Below the pieces are notes generated by a model. That model was given only the letters and a program-made list of their open reading frames with translations, had not been told where the DNA came from and searched no databases. Source: Chitinophagaceae bacterium UBA4407 (lineage in GTDB: Bacteria; Bacteroidota; Bacteroidia; Chitinophagales; Chitinophagaceae). Taken from it: a stretch of DNA of 64,000 bases. The stretch is taken from contig DGQT01000079.1 of assembly GCA_002390845.1 (NCBI GenBank), positions 1 to 64,000 of the forward strand, written 5' to 3'. A program made the position numbers and the translations under genes. This document shows positions 60,941 to 64,000 of the stretch, piece by piece. Each line of letters begins with the position of its first letter. Position 1 is the stretch's first letter.

Positions 60941-61705
60941 ATGGATTCTGTAATTGTAGATATAAAAAACCTGAAACGGGAATTTAAAATCGGCGAAGAA
61001 ACTGTAAAAGCGCTGAATGATGTAAGCTTCACCATCAAAACCGGCGAGTTTATTACTATCATGGGCAGCAGCGGCTCCGGTAAAACAACATTGCTGAATA
61101 TATTGGGTTGCCTTGAAAAGCCAACGCAGGGGCAATACCTGCTTGATGGAACCGATGTAAGTAAACTTTCGAAAAATGAACTGGCAAGGCTGCGTAATAA
61201 AAAACTCGGGTTTGTTTTTCAATCGTACAATTTACTTGCACGTACATCTGCTATTGAAAATGTAGAATTGCCTTTGCTGTACAATAATGAATTTTCTGCC
61301 AGTGAAAGAAAAGAAAAAGCGATCAAAGCACTCGAGGCAGTAAAATTAAAAGACCGCATGTATCATTTGCCCAGCCAGTTATCAGGTGGGCAGCAGCAAC
61401 GTGTAGCCATTGCAAGGGCATTGATAAATGACCCGGTAATGATACTTGCAGACGAGGCTACCGGTAACCTGGATTCCAGGACATCTTATGAAATAATGGA
61501 ACTGATTCAGGAGTTAAATGATGTGCATGGAAAAACAATTGTTTTTGTTACACACGAGCCAGATATAGCACTGTTCAGTAAACGAACGATCACCCTTAAA
61601 GATGGAAAAATTTTGAAAGATGCTATTAATACAAATATTGGCAATGCTAAAGCGGTGTTAGAAAAATTACCGGCGCCTGAAGAATTTTCAACCACCACAG
61701 CATGA
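60941..61705 (+). CDS. MacB/LolD-like ABC transporter ATP-binding protein
   Basis: The 254-residue ATPase has Walker A GSSGSGKTTLLNILG near residue 45, LSGGQQQRVAIARAL near 147, Walker B ILADEATGNLD near 172 and a switch His in VTHEPD. It is of the LolD/MacB/FtsE type, in which ATPase and permease may be separate. It powers the permease encoded directly after it; the two genes overlap by four bases. The MacA-like adaptor gene is 3 bp upstream. Confidence 0.93.
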   Translation: MDSVIVDIKNLKREFKIGEETVKALNDVSFTIKTGEFITIMGSSGSGKTTLLNILGCLEKPTQGQYLLDGTDVSKLSKNELARLRNKKLGFVFQSYNLLARTSAIENVELPLLYNNEFSASERKEKAIKALEAVKLKDRMYHLPSQLSGGQQQRVAIARALINDPVMILADEATGNLDSRTSYEIMELIQELNDVHGKTIVFVTHEPDIALFSKRTITLKDGKILKDAINTNIGNAKAVLEKLPAPEEFSTTTA

Positions 61706-62922
61706 GACTATCCAATCTTTTGCGCATTGCATGGCGGGCAATTATCCGCAATAAAATGAGAACCTTACTCACCATGCTGGGCATCATCATTGGTGTGGCC
61801 GCTGTAATTGCTATGACTGCCATAGGGCAAGGATCAAAACAGAGTATAGAAGGTCAGATAAAAACAATGGGCAGCAATATGATTATGATCGTGCCGCTCA
61901 GTAATGTGCAGGGGGGTGTAAGGCTAGATAACAGCAGCGTACAATCATTGGATGAAAATGATATTACTGCTTTGCAAAAACAGCCTGTTTATATCAATGC
62001 TGTTTCTCCTGTAGTATCTGTAAAAGGCCAGGTAATTAATGGTGCTAATAACTGGAGCACTACTATACAGGGCGTGTATCCTGACTTCTTATTTATCCGG
62101 AGCTGGCCATTGAAAGATGGCGTTGCATTTACAAACCGGGATGTAAAATCCGCTGCCAAAGTTTGCCTTGTGGGTCTAACTGTTATAGCCAATCTTTTTC
62201 CTGATGGTGAAGATGTGATTGGTAAAAGTATCCGGTTTAAAAACATTCCTTTTAAAATAATCGGGGTGCTAAGTAAGAAAGGCGACAATTCATTCGGGCA
62301 AGACCAGGATGATATGATACTAACACCGGTAACCACCGTGCAAAAGAGAATACTTGCCACCACTTACTATCAGTACATTTATGCATCGGCCATTGATGAA
62401 AAATCAACAGACAGTGCTTCTGCAGAAGTAGAACAAGTGCTAAGAAAAAGTCATCGGTTAACAGCATCAAATGAGAATGATTTTACAGTGCGTACACAAG
62501 CGCAGCTTGTAAGCATGCTCACCTCTACCAGCAGTATATTAACCATTTTATTAACCGTTATCGCAGGAATATCATTGGTTGTGGGCGGTATCGGCATTAT
62601 GAACATCATGTATGTGTCCGTAACAGAACGCACCAAAGAAATAGGGCTGCGCATGTCCTTAGGCGCAAGAGGAAGGGATATACTCATGCAGTTTTTAATC
62701 GAAGCAATTCTAATCAGCATCACCGGCGGATTAATTGGTATTATTATCGGCATTACTTCTACAAAAGCGGTAACACTTTTTTTGCACTGGCCCACTGCTG
62801 TTTCAGAATCTTCTGTATTGCTTTCGTTCCTTGTTTGTTTTATTACCGGCGTTTTCTTTGGTTACTATCCGGCATTAAAAGCATCAAAGCTTGATCCGAT
62901 AGAAGCATTGCGATATGAGTAG
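61702..62922 (+). CDS. MacB/FtsX-like ABC transporter permease
   Basis: The 406-residue protein has an N-terminal membrane helix (TMLGIIIGVAAVIAMTAIGQG), a large periplasmic domain (about 45-270) and three C-terminal membrane helices (IAGISLVVGGIGIMNIMYVSVTERTKEIGLRMSLGARGRDIL, etc.). This is the MacB_PCD plus FtsX layout. It overlaps the ATPase gene by four bases, completing a four-gene efflux operon. A degenerate repeat arm follows. Substrate is unknown. Confidence 0.93.
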   Translation: MRLSNLLRIAWRAIIRNKMRTLLTMLGIIIGVAAVIAMTAIGQGSKQSIEGQIKTMGSNMIMIVPLSNVQGGVRLDNSSVQSLDENDITALQKQPVYINAVSPVVSVKGQVINGANNWSTTIQGVYPDFLFIRSWPLKDGVAFTNRDVKSAAKVCLVGLTVIANLFPDGEDVIGKSIRFKNIPFKIIGVLSKKGDNSFGQDQDDMILTPVTTVQKRILATTYYQYIYASAIDEKSTDSASAEVEQVLRKSHRLTASNENDFTVRTQAQLVSMLTSTSSILTILLTVIAGISLVVGGIGIMNIMYVSVTERTKEIGLRMSLGARGRDILMQFLIEAILISITGGLIGIIIGITSTKAVTLFLHWPTAVSESSVLLSFLVCFITGVFFGYYPALKASKLDPIEALRYE

Positions 62923-63220
62923 TAGGTGTGTTTTTAAAAAGAAGATTTTGTTACCGGCATTTGTTTTTTATGGCATCATCGTTGTGTCACTCACTTGTGC
63001 AGCAAATCTATTTGGAACAAGCGAACGGCAACTTATTTCTTATTCTGTAGTTTACTTCTTTAAAGCATGATAAATTAAGCACAAGCATTTTGGCAGAGAA
63101 TATTTTTACAAAAATGTGTGAATGATACAACGAAATTCCAAAATTGTATAACACTTCTCTTAATTATAGCAATAACCTTTACAGTATTTTAAAGCTACAG
63201 CCACACTACAATTAAATTAA
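62923..63220. other. Intergenic region with degenerate type B repeat
   Basis: A left arm (locus v, 62945-63000) is followed after about 110 bp by a decayed right end (GTGTGAATGATACAACGAAA near 63115-63134). No gene was seen. The BON gene promoter should be near the end. Confidence 0.5.
62945..63000 (+). repeat. Dispersed repeat, left arm (locus v, type B)
   Basis: The arm runs from ATTTTGTTACCGGC to GTTGTGTCACTCACTTGTGC. Confidence 0.75.
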
Positions 63221-63778
63221 ATGAAAAATAATACAGAATTACAAAAAAACATGCCGGCAAATGAAATTACCGGTACAGCAAAAGATGTCCTTGTTTCTAT
63301 AAATGATATTAAAAAGAATGACACTGAAATTACCAGCGAAATATTAAATGCTTTTAAATGGACGCAGGAAGTTCCGGATAAAAAAATATCAGTAAAAGTT
63401 GAGAATGGATGGGTTACGCTAGATGGAGAAGTACACTGGAATTTTCAAAGTGCGGCTGCAAAAAATGCAGTAAAAAATGTAGGGGGAGTAACAGGTATTT
63501 CGAATAATATAAAAGTACTAGCCAAGGCCGGTGATGCCAGTGAAAAAGCAGACATTGAAATTGCCCTTAAACAAGACCTGTCTGTCTATGATAATAGTAT
63601 CCGCGTTGATGTTATTGCTAACAAGGTAACGCTTACCGGCAAGGTTAATTCGGAATATCAAAAAAATGAAGCAGGAAGAGTAGCAGTAAGTATAGCAGGT
63701 GTTTGCGCAATAGATAATAATTTGGTTGTTACTGAACCTGGTAATATGATAAATAAAAAAAGTGAAAAAATAATATAG
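63221..63778 (+). CDS. Protein with two BON domains
   Basis: The 185-residue protein has two BON domains (about residues 35-100 and 105-172). The first shows EILNAFKWTQEVPDKKISVKVENGWVTLDGEVHWNFQSAAAKNAV. The second shows DNSIRVDVIANKVTLTGKVNSEYQKNEAGRVAVSIAGV and NNLVV. There is no clear signal peptide, unlike the OsmY group, so it may be cytoplasmic. BON domains often bind membranes or help in osmotic stress. It stands alone. Confidence 0.85.
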   Translation: MKNNTELQKNMPANEITGTAKDVLVSINDIKKNDTEITSEILNAFKWTQEVPDKKISVKVENGWVTLDGEVHWNFQSAAAKNAVKNVGGVTGISNNIKVLAKAGDASEKADIEIALKQDLSVYDNSIRVDVIANKVTLTGKVNSEYQKNEAGRVAVSIAGVCAIDNNLVVTEPGNMINKKSEKII

Positions 63779-63978
63779 CCTTTATTGCAAACAGTATTTT
63801 AAAGTTAAAAACTTCAGCAAATAATTTTTCTTCCGGAAGAAAAGGAATTTGATTTAAAAAAGATCAAAATTACTCAACAGGTTTAATGAAACAGATTGAG
63901 TTTTATTATCCTGCTCACTGCATTTTTATCTCCGATTAATAGAAAGCTTGCTGCACCATGCTGAAGAATTTTCAGAAC

Positions 63979-64000
63979 GTACAAGTGTGCGACGCAACCT
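63979..64000 (-). repeat. Dispersed repeat, right arm cut by the window edge (locus w)
   Basis: GTACAAGTGTGCGACGCAAC and two more bases remain. It is the first part of a right arm. The outer box is outside the window. Confidence 0.75.

Noticed and set aside
281..64000. Repeated 20-bp boxes could suggest a CRISPR array
   Set aside because: Copies are in both orientations, irregularly spaced over kilobases, and separated by genes, with no cas genes.
1..64000. tRNA, rRNA and riboswitch genes
   Set aside because: I looked for T-loop motifs and conserved rRNA segments by eye and saw none; a covariance-model search would be decisive.

Overview
The window looks like a chromosomal segment of a Bacteroidota bacterium, probably of the Chitinophagaceae type. 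This is an inference from gene content: a FISUMP lipoprotein, Bacteroidetes-style mob genes, DUF1622, a YHS pair, an Mla system and a phosphoketolase cluster. The DNA is AT-rich, start codons mostly lack Shine-Dalgarno sequences, and some promoters show a TTTG-type -7 box. No rRNA, tRNA or CRISPR array was found.

Layout. 1-5.4 kb: the 3' end of rmuC, two unrecognised proteins, a FISUMP lipoprotein and a secreted YD-like protein. 5.4-11.4 kb: a mobilisation module with a 21-bp tandem array, a candidate oriT, a MobC-like accessory protein, a MOBP-type relaxase, a coupling protein split by a -1 frameshift, and a YhcG-type PDDEXK nuclease. 11.4-12.3 kb: a decayed receiver-domain relic. 12.3-16.4 kb: a sigma-54 activator, a tandem palindromic operator, a monothiol thioredoxin-like protein and a Crp/Fnr-family regulator. 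16.5-23.6 kb: GH57, glucose 1-dehydrogenase-like SDR, GH63 and glycogen debranching enzyme. 24.7-30 kb: GMC oxidoreductase, CPBP protease, DUF1622, acetyltransferase, aquaporin and a double VOC protein. 30.2-34.5 kb: a subtilisin-like protease carrying a glycogen-binding domain, then a membrane redox cluster with a ferric-reductase/Rieske fusion. 34.7-39.8 kb (minus strand): CPBP protease, SDR, SMP-30/gluconolactonase, GlcG/HbpS-like and double-YHS proteins. 40.5-42.8 kb: TauE/SafE exporter and persulfide dioxygenase-rhodanese, each behind the same Crp-type palindrome. 43-50 kb (minus): DUF6544-like, membrane protein, Acg-like nitroreductase, lipoprotein, thioredoxin and MlaD/F/E. 49.7-57.8 kb (minus): acetate kinase, alpha-glucan phosphorylase, HAD phosphatase, phosphoketolase and class I aldolase. 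58.3-62.9 kb: a TolC/MacA/MacB-type efflux system. 63.2 kb: a BON-domain protein.

The genes join into a storage-carbon theme: glycogen or maltodextrin breakdown (GH57, GH63, debranching enzyme, phosphorylase), glucose oxidation (glucose dehydrogenase, gluconolactonase) and a phosphoketolase-acetate kinase route to acetate and ATP. A glycogen-binding protease lies nearby.

The most striking non-coding feature is a dispersed inverted-repeat family. Its arm is about 57 bp, with an outer box near TTTTATGAGCC and an inner 20-bp box GTTGCGTCGCACTCTTGTAC, or a variant containing GTGTCACTCACTTGTAC. I count about 31 arms at 23 loci. Eight loci are complete two-arm elements of 140-310 bp; the rest are single arms. 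Nearly all sit between genes, some inside apparent operons, and two supply the C-terminal codons of a neighbouring gene.
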